From Thuidium tamariscinum (taxonomy: Eukaryota; Streptophyta; Bryopsida; Hypnales; Thuidiaceae), in assembly GCA_947034885.2 (NCBI GenBank), contig OX344753.2, positions 25,746,347 through 25,810,346 on the forward strand: a stretch of DNA of 64,000 nucleotides, given 5' to 3'. The notes beneath the pieces were generated by a model. That model saw only the letters and a program-made list of their open reading frames with translations. It was not told where the DNA came from and did not search any database. Positions 50,301-62,600 of this stretch are shown here, piece by piece. How positions within the stretch are numbered: position 1 is the first letter of the stretch; each line of letters starts with the position of its first letter. A program made the position numbers and the translations under genes.

Positions 50301-53300
50301 TTCCTAGCTCTCAAGCGCGAGGCAAACTGTCAGAGGTTATTCTTTTCACTCCATGAAAATAGCTTGCTGTATCCATTACTGTGATACTGTTCGGATGCAT
50401 GGTTTCGTAAACTTGAAACACAATGTCTCACTCTAACAATGAGATCTATGTGATGACGTAAGTCACTAATTGTATGGTACTGTACAGTCAGTGTTTAATC
50501 TGGATGATGTATTGGATGCAGTCGTGCTAATCTCCATATCATTTCCTTCTGCAGGGGATTTGGTTGATTTGGAAATTTCAAGGGTATAGGACGCTAGACC
50601 ATTACATGAAGCAGAAGAACTTTCCAGAAAACATTGCTGAAACTGTTCTTGGGCAAGAGGTGACCGCTTTGTTTTCATATTTCGTTGTTAAGTAACCTGT
50701 TGATTTCTGAATCCTGTAGGTCTATAGATTGCTGGAATACCTACTAACATCTTGCTGGAATGTGAATTTGGACTACGTTAGAATGCAATAGAAAGTAGAA
50801 CGGCAACAGAAAGTAGGCAGGGAAGGGTTTTGGAGAGAGTTGAATATTTTGTTTGTTTCACCTAATGTTTTCGGGACTGTAATGTTGCGTTCTGAATATC
50901 TTTTCAATACTTCTTGCAGATAAAGAAGAGTTCTGAAGCAGCTCGGAGCAATCAGAATGTCCTTATTATTCAGAAAATTATGCAACAAGTTCTCACCAAC
51001 CTATGTGATTTGCATCGATCAGGCAAGCTTGGATCACTATGTTAAACAGAGTCTGCAGTCTGTGACTAAGAAATCGTGCTTGAACTCAGTAATCACATTG
51101 GTTGTGCCTTGATGCAGGTGTCGTTCATCGAGATCTAAAGCCTCTAAACCTGGTTCTATGTGAAGTCACTGGATCCTTCAAGTTCATTGACCTAGGTGCC
51201 TGCGTCGACATTCGATCAGGATTCAACTATGTATGTATGGAGCTGCTATTTCTATTCAATATTTGACTTCCGAATCTATTTCTCCAGAACTATTCTTCAT
51301 CTAACACCTTTCTGGACTAAGGCAGACTACGATGCTTTGCATATGTCATCAATGATCCTGAATTTTTTTCCAGTATTATATTTAGCGGGTTAGTAGTTGT
51401 GCCTTGTTTTTGGACCAGTCATGTCTAGTTTACAATTGAAAAAAAGTGTTGCAATAATTTGTCATCAACCTAATAATTGCGTTTGCAATTGGAGAATTTT
51501 CTACTCTCTTTAAATCATCTTCTCCGTCTGTCATGCGTGCATTCAAATTGACAACTATTCCAGCATTTTCTGAAGGGTTTGATTCAATTCATATGTCACA
51601 TGTCTCAGACCCCAGATGAAACAGTGATTGACCCAACATACGCTGCTCCCGAGCATTACGTGATGCCTACATCCACTCCGACCTTGCCTCCTGATCCCCT
51701 GTGTTCCCTAATTTCTCCCATTGTCTGGCTTCTCAACACACCAGATCGGTTTGATATTTTTTCTGCTGTAAGTTTCGTGTAATTTCAAATCAAGCTTAAA
51801 TTAATCTCTCGGAATAATTGCTTACTTTCTGGCCGAACTACAACTTGTCTGTATTGGGCGGGATTGCTTTAATTTGTTTCATGTGAGACGCTGAATGGAG
51901 AGGAACATGTATGTAGGGTCTCATTCTGATGCAGCTGAGTGTCAAGCAGCTACGCCACGATGTCGGATTGGTAACATATCTTTACATCCTTATATCCTTT
52001 TTGTATTCTGCTTCACCTGTGCACAGTTCGTTTCCGAGTGCTTGACCATTGACTTGGTCGAGAGATCATTCTTGCGTTAGGGGAGGCAATCCTAGGAGTT
52101 TCCTTTTTTGACTTACGCTGTTCGGGTCACTGGTTTCCCTTTCTTGTTGAATCTCATTTGGTCATCCATTTTGCAGAAGACATTTAATACGCACTTCAAG
52201 CGGGCTCGGTATGACTTGGATGTGTGGAGAAAACGATGCAGTATTAGTAGTGAAGAATTTGCGATATTGGACGCTGATGGTGAGACTACTGATCCCTTTA
52301 CTTAGGCTGGGTTTAGACCGGGGTCCAAAACCGGGTCCAGAAAACCACACGACCAATAGGATTGCTCTCAATCAATGGAGTTCATGCTCTCAACCAATAG
52401 GATTGCTTGAATTCCAGAGTTTCTTGGCCTTAGAAATATATTTTCAGTATCATGTTTTGGTTTAAAGTGTGTTCTTACACATTCGTAGTTGGAGTCATTT
52501 GCTTCATGTCTTTTTTGAGGTTCATTACTTTACCAATAGGTTGCTTGTTGCTTTCCAGGGGGTGCTGGATGGGAGCTTGCAAAGGCGATGCTCCAACCTA
52601 GACACGACAGGGCGTCCTCCATCTGGCCATGTGAGTTGTTGCCTTATTTTTATCATTTCATTGCCTCATTTTCAATCAGAGGTCTCGATTTCATCCCTAA
52701 GTACTAATGAACTTTCAAAATGAATCTTGCATAAGAGTCTGAAATTGGATGATGGTTTAAACACGTGCAAATGGAAGCTCCTCAATGCCTTTGTTTACAT
52801 TGTGCAGGACTGCAGGGTATGTGTTCTCTGCTCTGTAATAATGCTAGTTCATTTTAGTGACTAACAACTGTTACGAATAACGCAATCATCAAGTTTTCAG
52901 TTTTGACAGTGAATTTCCTTCCTTCAGCTGCAGGTCTTCGTAGCAGCCGTCCCTCAGCTGCAGCTGCCTTGCATCATCGCTTCATCCAAGGCACCCCTGT
53001 ACCGCAGCCTAGCAGTTCACCTAAACTTGTACCAGATTTTGCGTCATTTCCATCTCTTCCTTCTCTTCCTTCTCTCCCTTCTGCCCCCTCTTTTCCTTCA
53101 TTTCCATCTCTTCCTTCTCTTCCTTCTGCCGCCTCTTTTCTTTCACGTCCATCTCTTCCCTCAGCCCCTTCTCTTCCATCTCTGGGTCAGTTGCAAGGTC
53201 ATGTCCTTTCTAGCGGAAGTGCTATGGAATCAACTGTCGGTCAACTTAGAAACAGGCAAGAAGCAGCTTCGAATATTTACACGGAGCGTGAAAGCTCTGG

Positions 53301-54528
53301 ATCTGTAGCAGCTTTGTCCACGGCTGCCTCAAGTGCTTTCGTGTTAGCAACAGGCTGGATAGTAAGTTGAAAGTCCTGAATGATACTCTCTTCGTTTTCT
53401 TGAGCGGATTGCCTAAAAGTTGTTTGGTATCTACGTTTCTTCTCGTTTCTCTATTGATTCTTTTTTTGATAATCTTGCGATGTGCTCTAAATTTTTACTA
53501 TCCATTAGCATATTGTCAAGCATATTGTCAAGTTATTATTCGTATGATAACATCATTGATGCTGATCAATTTCACACGTGGCACGCAGGCCCTGACAGCA
53601 GTGAATAGCTCAGCACATTTGTCTTACGAAATGGGCCGATGGGTGTTTCAAACCGCGGGTCTAAGTGGATCGGCATGTTTAGCATTCTTTTTATTTATCA
53701 AGTAAGTTAAGATTTTTCTGTCAGGTGATCGGCCTAGCTCCTCTAACTTTCGGGTTAGTCTCTATAAATGCAAAGTGGCATTTTTTTCAACATGTTTACT
53801 TCGAGTTCATTGTTTTAATTTATGTTTCGTTCGTTTCTGTAGGCCTTGGTTGGAAGAGCAAGAACTTGCAAGTAGGAGAGAGAGGGAAATGCAATCCTTT
53901 TTCGTAACAGAGCAACTTGCCTCGGTTGAAATCGCTCGCCCTGATTCTCCAATATATGATCCGGTGAAGCTACTTCCTTCAGGTGGACAGCCTGGTACAG
54001 TACGGTTCAATACTGGACTTTCAGAAGCTGTATCAGCCATGGAAGCCCAATTAGTCTCTTTGGAGGCTTCTATACAACGTGAACAAGAGTTCTCTGCGCA
54101 GCAACGAGAGAGCCTCGCAAGGGTTAGTGCGATGTCCTTTCCCACATGCTTACGTTACTTTTCTCTCTTGTGTGCGTCGAATATATGTTGCTATTCTCCA
54201 AACGAAATGCGGTGTAAGATATATTTCCGTTTGTTCAAACTTCATTTGCGTGCTCCCGATGAGGTTCACAATCGTGAAGTAAATTGATTTCTCTTAATTG
54301 GGCATTACAAATGCAGAAAGTTTATTATTTTGCGTTAGTATACCATCCGTGTGACCTAAGTTCCAGTTTTCAATGTCTTTGCTCGTTTGTGACGTGATTG
54401 TTCAGATGGAGAAATTGCTTGTTTTACCAAGTGAAGGAGCTTATGCATCTTCAAGCGAAGGAGCGGACGTACCTTTGTCTGCTAATGGCGCATATGCCGG
54501 GAAACCTTTCTCTGAGTATATCGGCTGA
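47341..54528 (+). CDS. Chloroplast STN7/STN8-like thylakoid protein kinase
   Basis: Predicted plastid Ser/Thr kinase of 779 aa. Exons: 47341-47522, 48367-48463, 48875-48993, 49264-49349, 49973-50088, 50255-50335, 50555-50659, 50920-51022, 51118-51230, 51609-51767, 51917-51970, 52177-52279, 52559-52630, 52928-53361, 53589-53701, 53843-54122, 54406-54528. A Ser/Arg-rich transit peptide (about aa 1-45) precedes a membrane helix (about 94-115). The kinase domain shows GEGSFGIVYEG, RVVLKK, HRD (about 300), DLG in place of DFG, and YAAPEHYVM, then LISPIVWLLNTPDRFDIFSAG, characteristic of STN7/STN8. It ends near SAAAALHHRF (about aa 480). About 300 more residues follow: PSLPSLPS repeats, a second hydrophobic segment (about 627-645) and a coiled, charged tail. 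The Cys pair of STN7's lumenal loop is absent. STN kinases phosphorylate LHCII or PSII core proteins; the substrate here is unknown. Confidence 0.9.
48121..48145. repeat. AT dinucleotide microsatellite
   Basis: About 12 AT units in intron 1 of the plastid kinase gene. Confidence 0.95.
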
Positions 54529-57500
54529 AGTTTCTTTCAAATGTGAGCAAGCGGGTGATCTCAGTACTCCAATATCAATTTGGCGACAAATTAATAGATT
54601 ACGATTGATGTGAATTGCAGAAGATCTTCATGATGTTGAGGTGGCAATAATGACAAGAGGCGAAATCGGGCCATCCCCCGAAGAATTTTTGATTCAGCAT
54701 ATGGTCATGGTCCTCAGTGTGCAATGATGCTTGCCATTCAGCAGAACGAGTGCGGAGTCTTTCACTAGCCAAAAGTAAGGTAAAGTAATGCTTATCGAAA
54801 CTTCTGGAAGTTTTATGTGTGGATCTCAACCCAGAATGCGAGCAACTAAAGGATAGCGGCCGGTTCAAGCTGTGGCATATTCAATCCACTCGAACTCACC
54901 ACGGCACTGGGGATTCATCATGTAATGTTAATAGGTTGAGATGTGTTCTTGTACAAAGCAGTTAGTAGTTTCAAATCTAGCCACGTGCACGTACCGTGCA
55001 TTTTCAACTGCTTGAGAGGTTGGAGAACCCAGTTTATGTTATCCATGTACTGTATTGTGGAACTTTGTTTTATCTCTCTTGCAGTCCAGTACAACTAGGA
55101 AGAGGACCCTTGTGAAGTTCATATTCCATTGTGTGCAAATCTAATACATTTCGAATTGATATGACTTTTACAAGTTGTTGTATATGAATTTTGTATTTAT
55201 TGAAATAAAATTCACGAGGTTGCAACTTCGTGAATAGTTGAAGTTGTAGGAAATTTATTCAATTTATTTATTTTTCTAAGAAAATCAATTCCTATTGTAT
55301 TATTATATTAGTAGAAATTTGCATCAAGGGTAGTATTGAATTTTAGACAAATTTACTATGGCCCTTTAAACTTCATAAATTAAGGACAAATGATCTCTTT
55401 CTTGCCACATATATGAAAAATAAAAAATCTACATTGTAAATTAGGTTGTTCATTTGTTTGTTTGAATTTTGATTGGTATGTTGAGATCTAAGAAATCATG
55501 AGTCCTCTAGTTGTGTTCTTGGTATCCTTCAAAAGTTCTTTGCAAGGAAGAAGGGTGCATGGAGTTTGTTTCATGGTGTTAGGATTTAAGGTATGAAAAT
55601 TATTGAAATTGATTTAAATCATCTATTATATTAGGAAAGCTATTATTTTCACATGTCATGTCCAAATGCCTTAAAACAAAGCCCTTGCATGAAGGTACTG
55701 TGGATACACCCATTTCCAATCATGTACCCTACTATTGCATTGTAGACTCTCTTTAACCATTGCAAACACTTAAGAGTCTGATAGATAGAGAATTCCTCAA
55801 TGTATATTAGAAGTGTGATCACTCATCTTTGGAATTTTGTACAAAAAGAAACAAAGTCTTGCATAGTAGTTTGACCTCTAATGAATACTTTGGATATTTT
55901 TTAAGTAAGTGATTCACACTATTTTTAGAAAGATGATTTCTATAGAGATCAATATGTCCTTACAAGGTTAAAGTGTCCCCCAAAGTACTTTGAAACTTCC
56001 CCCATATTTAATTGTAGTTGGTGAGTACTGATTTTTTTATCTATATTAGAATCAAGTAGGCTTTAATAGAAAGGGGTTCAAGCTAGGTGACTTAGAAAGT
56101 TCTACTTTGAAAGATCACAAAAAATAGATGGCTTATTTAAAAATTCTATTATTATTTTTAGAACTTCATGGTTTTCAATTGCCAATATTGCAAAAATGTT
56201 TTTCTAGCAAAAGATATCGTCCTCCAACTATGTTGAATTGCTTAACAATTTGGAATGGGTGTAGATCCACCTTAGTTTGTACATAAAGCTCTCTATTTGT
56301 ATCTAGAACAAAACTTCTCACACCACACAAAGTCCTTGCATTCTTTCACGCATAAAAAATATAGGATTTCAAAATTCTTACAAATTAAAAAACTAGAAAA
56401 TTACTTTTACTTTTATTTTGGCTAAGGAAACAACACAAAGCTCATTTTTATAGATGAAATCTTGAAAATTCATCCAAAACATGTGCATTAATCCAAAAAT
56501 TAATCAACACTCATCCAAGAATTTGTAACAATTTAGTAATTTCAACCATTGTTGAGAATTAATTCACCATTAAATATTTTCTTGAATCTTTTTGAGTCTT
56601 TTTTGAAAAAATTATTGCAAAGAAAAATCTATGTACTTGTATCTACCAATATAAGGTAACTTTAGTACTAATGCTTCAACAAGCAATTAAGGATTGTTTG
56701 TATGATAAAATTAGCTATTTTTTCTTTGACCTTGTTCAAGGTTATAAGAGTATTGTAGATTCTTTTCTAATACATGATTATCTACATGTTGGGCTAGGAA
56801 TCCATTACAAGTCTCTTAAATAAATATTATTTTTGTCATTATTAGTACATGAAAGTTACCATGCAATAGTAGTTTGGACAAATATACCTAATTTTGATTT
56901 CTCTCTAAAACCAACTACTTTAGATTCTTGTCATAAATTTATTTCTACAAAGATAGAAGTACCTATTATCAATAATAGTTGGATGCATTGTTTATTGAAA
57001 AAGATTTTTGTTTGTACCTTTCCATCTACTCATCTCTCTTCTCTTTTTATTTAGAAAGAAGAACCAAAGCTAACAATAATAGACAATTCTATGAAATAAG
57101 AATGGATCTAAATGAAAAATCCACGTTTATATTGAATAAAATATTCACTCATGGCACTAGAGGAGATTTGGCTCCATAGGAAACTGTAAGGTCCTATACA
57201 ATGAACTTTGGAAACTACACCATTGGTGAAATATGATGTAGTTGGAAGATGGCCATGTCATATTTATAATTTAATTTAATTTCTTTTGCAAAAAAAAATT
57301 ATATTTTTTTCTATTTTAGGATCTATTTATTTATTTATTTAATTTATGAAGGTTGATAGCAATTAGCCATTCCATCACTATTGCTAGAACAATATGGGGA
57401 ATTAGCTTGAAGCAGACCTCTATTCTCCAAAATCTCTTCTAATGGAAATAATATTTTTATTTTATTTTATTTTAATTTCATTTTTCTTCATCCTTATGTT

Positions 57501-57776
57501 TGTATAGATTAAGCTCAATTTCTCAATATCTTGCAAGCTGAAATGGGTAGGTTATAAAAAATAAGTACCTCTATTTTATTCTCGGGAGTCTATGACTAAT
57601 TTAGAATCTACTATCAATACTTTCAAAATTTATAATTCTTTTACGGTGGGTCAAAAAAATGCATTCAAAGAAAAACTAAAATCCCCTTTTGACTATCTAT
57701 ACAACCCCACAAAACTTTTTCAATATAATAATGGCAATCATGCAAAATTGCTTATTTGTGCAATTATAGGCTAATC
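54529..57776. other. 3' flank of the kinase gene, then AT-rich DNA
   Basis: The first 600-700 bp probably include the 3' UTR; an AATAAA lies near 55203. From about 55.2 kb the DNA is AT-rich with TTTA tracts near 57325-57345 and no recognisable gene. The 57020-57150 stretch is loosely similar to 3540-3660. Confidence 0.5.
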
Positions 57777-57780
57777 TTAA

Positions 57781-58187
57781 CCCATTAAGGACCGGTCGAC
57801 CACTTTTGGGTTGATTATGCCACATTTCTATTGGTAGGGGAAGATTGGTTATGAATTGTGTTGTGGTTTGGTCAAGACAGATGAGAAGAATTCTAAGCTC
57901 AATCCAATGGAACAGAAATCAAGCCAATCTGACCAACCATGTGATCTTAGACTTGAAATTTGTGAGGATTGGGGGGGCTGAAAATGAAACAAAGATGTAT
58001 TATAATAATTTAGAAGGCAACATTGCTTGCCCCAAATAAAACAACTTCAGTATATTGTATTCAAATTGCACTCATCTGTACGGTCAAATCCAACTAGACT
58101 TTTGTTATCCTTCAAAAGTGAACATTCAACCAATTTGACCAAAGACTACACTGCCCACCCCTGAAATCGACCTTGTTCCTTAATGGG
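57781..58187 (+). mobile_element. TTAA-flanked MITE, family B3 (copy 2, 407 bp)
   Basis: Exact TTAA flanks (57777-57780 and 58188-58191) and TIRs CCCATTAAGGA and TCCTTAATGGG, perfect over 11 bp. It matches 27692-28083. It lies about 1.4 kb upstream of the carrier start codon, near the edge of the genic island. Confidence 0.87.
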
Positions 58188-58191
58188 TTAA

Positions 58192-59649
58192 GGGATGAAT
58201 CCACCTTATATACTTAATTTGCCCAAGACTTTAGGATGGCAAGTTTGAGGTGCAAGTTGCAGGAAGACATGCTGTGGACTGACTTTCGAAACTGCATCCC
58301 ATGCTGGCCAGATGAGCCCTTAGTGCATGCCAAATGGACTCTCCCCACGTGGCAGATCGCTCGGCCCAGCTGTCCTCAGGGAGCCTAAAGACGTGGATCG
58401 TCCGTCCGTCCGTCCCTCGATCGTCCCTCTCTCGATCGTCCGTCGATCTTTCGTTGATGCATGGCCCATATCTCCCACAATCCCCTTCTAGTACTGTCAC
58501 CATGGAGTTCCGTTCTCGCTCGCAGGGATTGTCACTGGTATGGAATGTGTCCCAAATTGCTGCCGATTTCATGTCTCGGTGACTTCGTGGTGTGTTGAGG
58601 ATCAATTCTCGCAAGAAAATCGTATGCATTCTCTCAATTCTGTTTGTCTGACTCAAATCGTGAAAATTTCCAGAACGTTTTAAGGTGGCGAGTTGGGTTG
58701 AGTCGGTACAGATGTGTGAATTTGAGTTTCGGAAATGTATGGCGAAATCTCAATTTGAGACCTCGTGATTCATTGCATCGGTTTTCGTTTTCGCTCTCTG
58801 AATCGATGCTGTCCCGACACTGAGGTCGCGTTTGATCTTTTGAGAATGGCTTTGGTTGTCGTCGTGGCTGCTATGACTTTGAAAAACGTATGCATCCTCT
58901 CAATTCTGCTTGTCTGACTCAAATTGTGAAAATTTCCAGAACTTTTTAAGGTGGCGAGTTGGGTTGAGTAGGTATAGATGTGTGAATTTGAGTTTCGGAG
59001 GGAAATGTATGGCGAAATCGCAATTTGAGACCTCGTGATTCATTGCATCAGTTTTCGCTCTTTGAGTCGATGCTGTCCCGACACTGTTGGTTCTTTGAGA
59101 ATGGCTTCGGTTGTCGCCATGGCTGCTATGACTCTGTGAAGGTGCCTTGGATACAGAAAGAAATCAAATGTTCTGTTTTCGGTACATTCGGTTGTCTTGA
59201 CTGCTTCGAAATGTTTTATTTTTCCGGCAGTTGTCAAATTGTAGCTGCTGTTTGCAATGAGATGTTTTTGTTGGAGAGAGGTTTGTAAAATGCACTGCTG
59301 GAGACCTATACGAATCTCTGTGTCAAGGTTATATTATGTGCTAGGGGATGGTCTTGAGCTTGTTGGATTTGCCTGGCCCATGAGTTTTTGAATTCAATTA
59401 CTTCATTTCCTACATGTATTTGTATCCCAAATTGATGGCCTTCCAAAAACTTGCTGTAGGGGAGTTTGTCTGGGAAGAAATGCGAGGGCAGAGTCAGTCC
59501 GGTAAATCATTTTTGTGATATGGTTATGGCAACCTTTCACATATTTCAAGAAAAAGAAAAATCCCTTGGCTGCTATATTAACGTCCATTCTTGGAATTGT
59601 TGCCTTGACAGCATCGCCTGTGTGAGAATTGGTTACCCCTTGGGTTACA
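58192..59649 (+). promoter_or_regulatory. Upstream and leader region of the carrier gene, with tandem duplication
   Basis: GC content rises here. A CGTCC/CGATC-rich simple repeat lies at about 58397-58453. Two tandem units, about 58620-58887 and 58888-59139, share long runs, for example TCTGTTTGTCTGACTCAAAT versus the same with C for T, and GATGCTGTCCCGACACTG. Each unit contains an ATGGCTT start with a short open frame (23 and 12 codons). An in-frame TGA at 59623-59625 just before the carrier ATG shows the coding region starts at 59650. The transcription start is not known. Confidence 0.5.
58620..59139 (+). repeat. Tandem duplication of about 0.26 kb (two units)
   Basis: Units 58620-58887 and 58888-59139 align along their whole length at roughly 88-90% identity, with a few small indels. 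Both start at a CGTATGCAT(T/C)CTCTCAATTC block and end in GGCTGCTATGACT(T/C)TG. Confidence 0.9.
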
Positions 59650-62600
59650 ATGGCGGATACCTCGACTAGAATTTCTCCTAGAACGAATCATTACCTGACT
59701 TCGCGGTGGTCTCCCGAGAGAGGTTTGCTGCCGGCAGACGGATTCCAGTGGATTGAAGACAGGCTGCAAGAAGCGAGTAAGGAGCTCTCCAGACGCAACA
59801 GAAGGCGGGTGGGAAGCGTAAGTAGGTATGGCAGCAGCGGTGAACCCATGACCAACCGAGAGGGCGCGCTTGGCTTTGCTCGGGTCACTGGTGGCCTTGA
59901 TGACCCTCAGGTAAATGAAAAATTTCAAGGCCTTTTTAAACAGATCCATTCTCTGACTACTCATGCAATTTATGACTACAATCTTGTTAGACCTTTTGTT
60001 CAAGTAATTTCACAGTGGGGATGCTGACCTTGATTTTGTGAATAGTTAGGGTTGAACAGGAGTATGCAATCCTTTTTTTGGTGGTTCAAACATGAATCAT
60101 GTACAGTGCTGAGTTGAAAGGATAACTTGAACTTACCAGTCCATCTATGGAAAGATGCATCGCTTATTAGGTCACATGAGTTATTCAAATGCCCTGGGCT
60201 TGATGGTATCATGCATTCAGAATAGAATTGCATGATCACACATATGATAATGTCACTGTAATAAACTACTCATCAGTACTAGCTGACCTTTTTTTGTTGT
60301 CAAGGACTCAGTGATTTGGGCCTCTCTACATGTGTTTTCCGGAAGGAGATTTTTTTTGATGCGTTAATCATTGGTGAATGCAGCAAAAATTCCAGGAAGT
60401 GGAAGATGGGGCCCTGGCGACGGTGGAGGAGTTGGGAGAGAAGGCAGGGGAGTTCAAGGAGTTTGCTAAGGATCACAGAGTGCCCGTTCCTCAAACGCGT
60501 CTTCCTGTTGTGGGGCCAGTCCAGAGTTTGGTGCTGAAGCAGGTCTGTCTTGATACAGCTTGAATTAAAACTGTTGATCTGTCACTGTTGTCTTCCAGTC
60601 TCTCAGGATTTTATTCCATTTCACTTGAGTTTAACGTGTCCAAATACCATCACTTCCTTTGCTAATTAGCAGTTTCTTGATAAAATGCTAATGTAGCAGG
60701 ACCTGCTGACCATGGTGCCTAAATGGTAATGGTAAAAAAAATGGCTTGCGTCCTTGTCTATAGGAGTTGAAATGAATAATTTTGGAAGCTTGTATGAGTA
60801 TAACAGACTATCTATGCAAAGAAGCAACCATGCCCTACATTTTTGAACGATGGAATTGAAATAAGCTCTTGCAGTTTCTGGAATTGACCATCAGCTTCCA
60901 ATGAATGTGGGCATTTCATTTTTACCTTGAGCACGTGGGGTAATAGCGTATCGTGCAAGTGCTAATTCTAATGTTCCTACTGCTAACTCAGCTTTTCTTT
61001 CTTTTTTTAAGCAAATGAAACGGGATCTGCTAACTCAGCTTTGGTGTTGTGTAGTTGTTGTGTGGCATCTTAGCAGGTGCGGTGGCAGGGACCTTAGTTA
61101 CTCCGCTTGAAATTATCAAGACGCGTGTCATGGGGGGTCAGGGAGGCCGCACAGTCGGCCAGGTTGTTCATAGAGTGACCGAAGTGGAAGGAATTCAAAG
61201 TGTTTTGGGTGGTAGCTTTACTATCAGTGTTATTCGCTCAGCACTCGACAAAGGTGTCCAGGTATTAGGGCGTTAAATGCCTACAAATGAATTCGAATCT
61301 CTTTTGACCTGTAACATTTAATTTTTTGTGTATGTCTTTGTCAACTTTGACATTCACAGAGACATCGAATGTGTTCCATCTACTTTGATTCAAGGATTGT
61401 AACTTCACATTCACACAATTGAGAGTGTGAATTTCGTTTCTGGAACTGACTCTTCAGAATTTTTACGATAGAAATTTTTGAATTTAGGATGATATGGAGT
61501 ACATAAACCTTTTGATACTTACATGGTTGTCAACAGCCCCAAGATGCGGATGTTGTCCCATTTTAATGAATTTGGTGTTGATTTAACGATCTAAAAGATG
61601 GATGAGGACCCAAAACATGTTGAGGGCAAATGCTGGTGGTTGAAAGATTGTGTGCTTAATTAACAGGAGGTAAAGGGTTGCTCTAACAAGTGATGTACTC
61701 TTTCTACAGTTTACTACGTTTGAAGCAGTGAAGAGGACCGAGAAAAGGGAGCAAATCAAGGATCCGAAAGTGTTACCCTTGCCTCGTGCCATCCCCATGG
61801 CCACCTTAGCGGGCGCGGCAGCCGGATTTACTTCAACATTATTCACTTATCCGTTTATGGTTCTTAATGACCGTGTGGTTTTGAACGTAAGTTATCCCGT
61901 CAAACCATGTTACACGTGAAATGCGTAGCAGAGACTATTAGAAATGCAACCAATGCGTCACTACGTCGTCACTTGCTTCGATGTGGTACAAGTCCTTTGT
62001 ATTATACTTACTCAGAATAGTGGCTTGTCTCTTTCGGGTGCTTATTGCCTTATTTTGGGTTATTACACTTGTGAGGAAGGCTTGAGGTGACCACATCTAA
62101 AAACGTCAAGTATTTAATATTTTTATAATGGCCAATTATTATATTTATTCTTTGTAGATAGTCAAAGAGGGTCCCACTGCATCAAAGAATGTTTTCTTTT
62201 ATTTGAACACTATATGCAAATCTGGAACGGTGCAAAGTTCTACTGATAGGTGACCTGAAATTAGGACGAGTTCTGATATTCAGGAGGTATGCAATTTGAA
62301 ATCAACACTGGTATGTACTTATTGTGCAAGATTCTAGGGTTAGGCGATATTTAGGTACGTGTTACAATTAAGGTAGCACGTAATTAATGCGACAATTCCA
62401 AAATCTTGCTCACCGAGTTCATATTGATTTTGAGGATGTACATCACTAATTATCACTCAGAACTAGTTTAGAATTAGACCATAGTCAATTATGTTAAACT
62501 TTGAACTGTTTTATCATGTAATCCAAATAGTGCATTCCCCGGTCGATGGGAATCCTCTCTAATTAGGTAACGAGAACTTTAAGAATCTGATCATTTTTTA

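Noticed and set aside
52806-52816. Possible 9-base micro-exon between kinase exons 13 and 14
   Set aside because: Joining it in phase would create a stop codon; direct splicing of exon 13 to 52928 keeps the frame.
57300-57500. TTTA-rich tracts as a matrix attachment region or origin
   Set aside because: Simple AT richness only; no specific motif supports a function.
58231-58656. A 141-codon minus-strand frame and an 82-codon plus-strand frame upstream of the carrier
   Set aside because: Their residues come from the CGTCC/CGATC simple repeat and GC-rich promoter DNA; no domain or splice support.
59629-59649. Extension of the carrier start upstream to a TTG codon
   Set aside because: TTG is an unlikely start, an in-frame TGA lies at 59623, and ATG 59650 has a good plant context.
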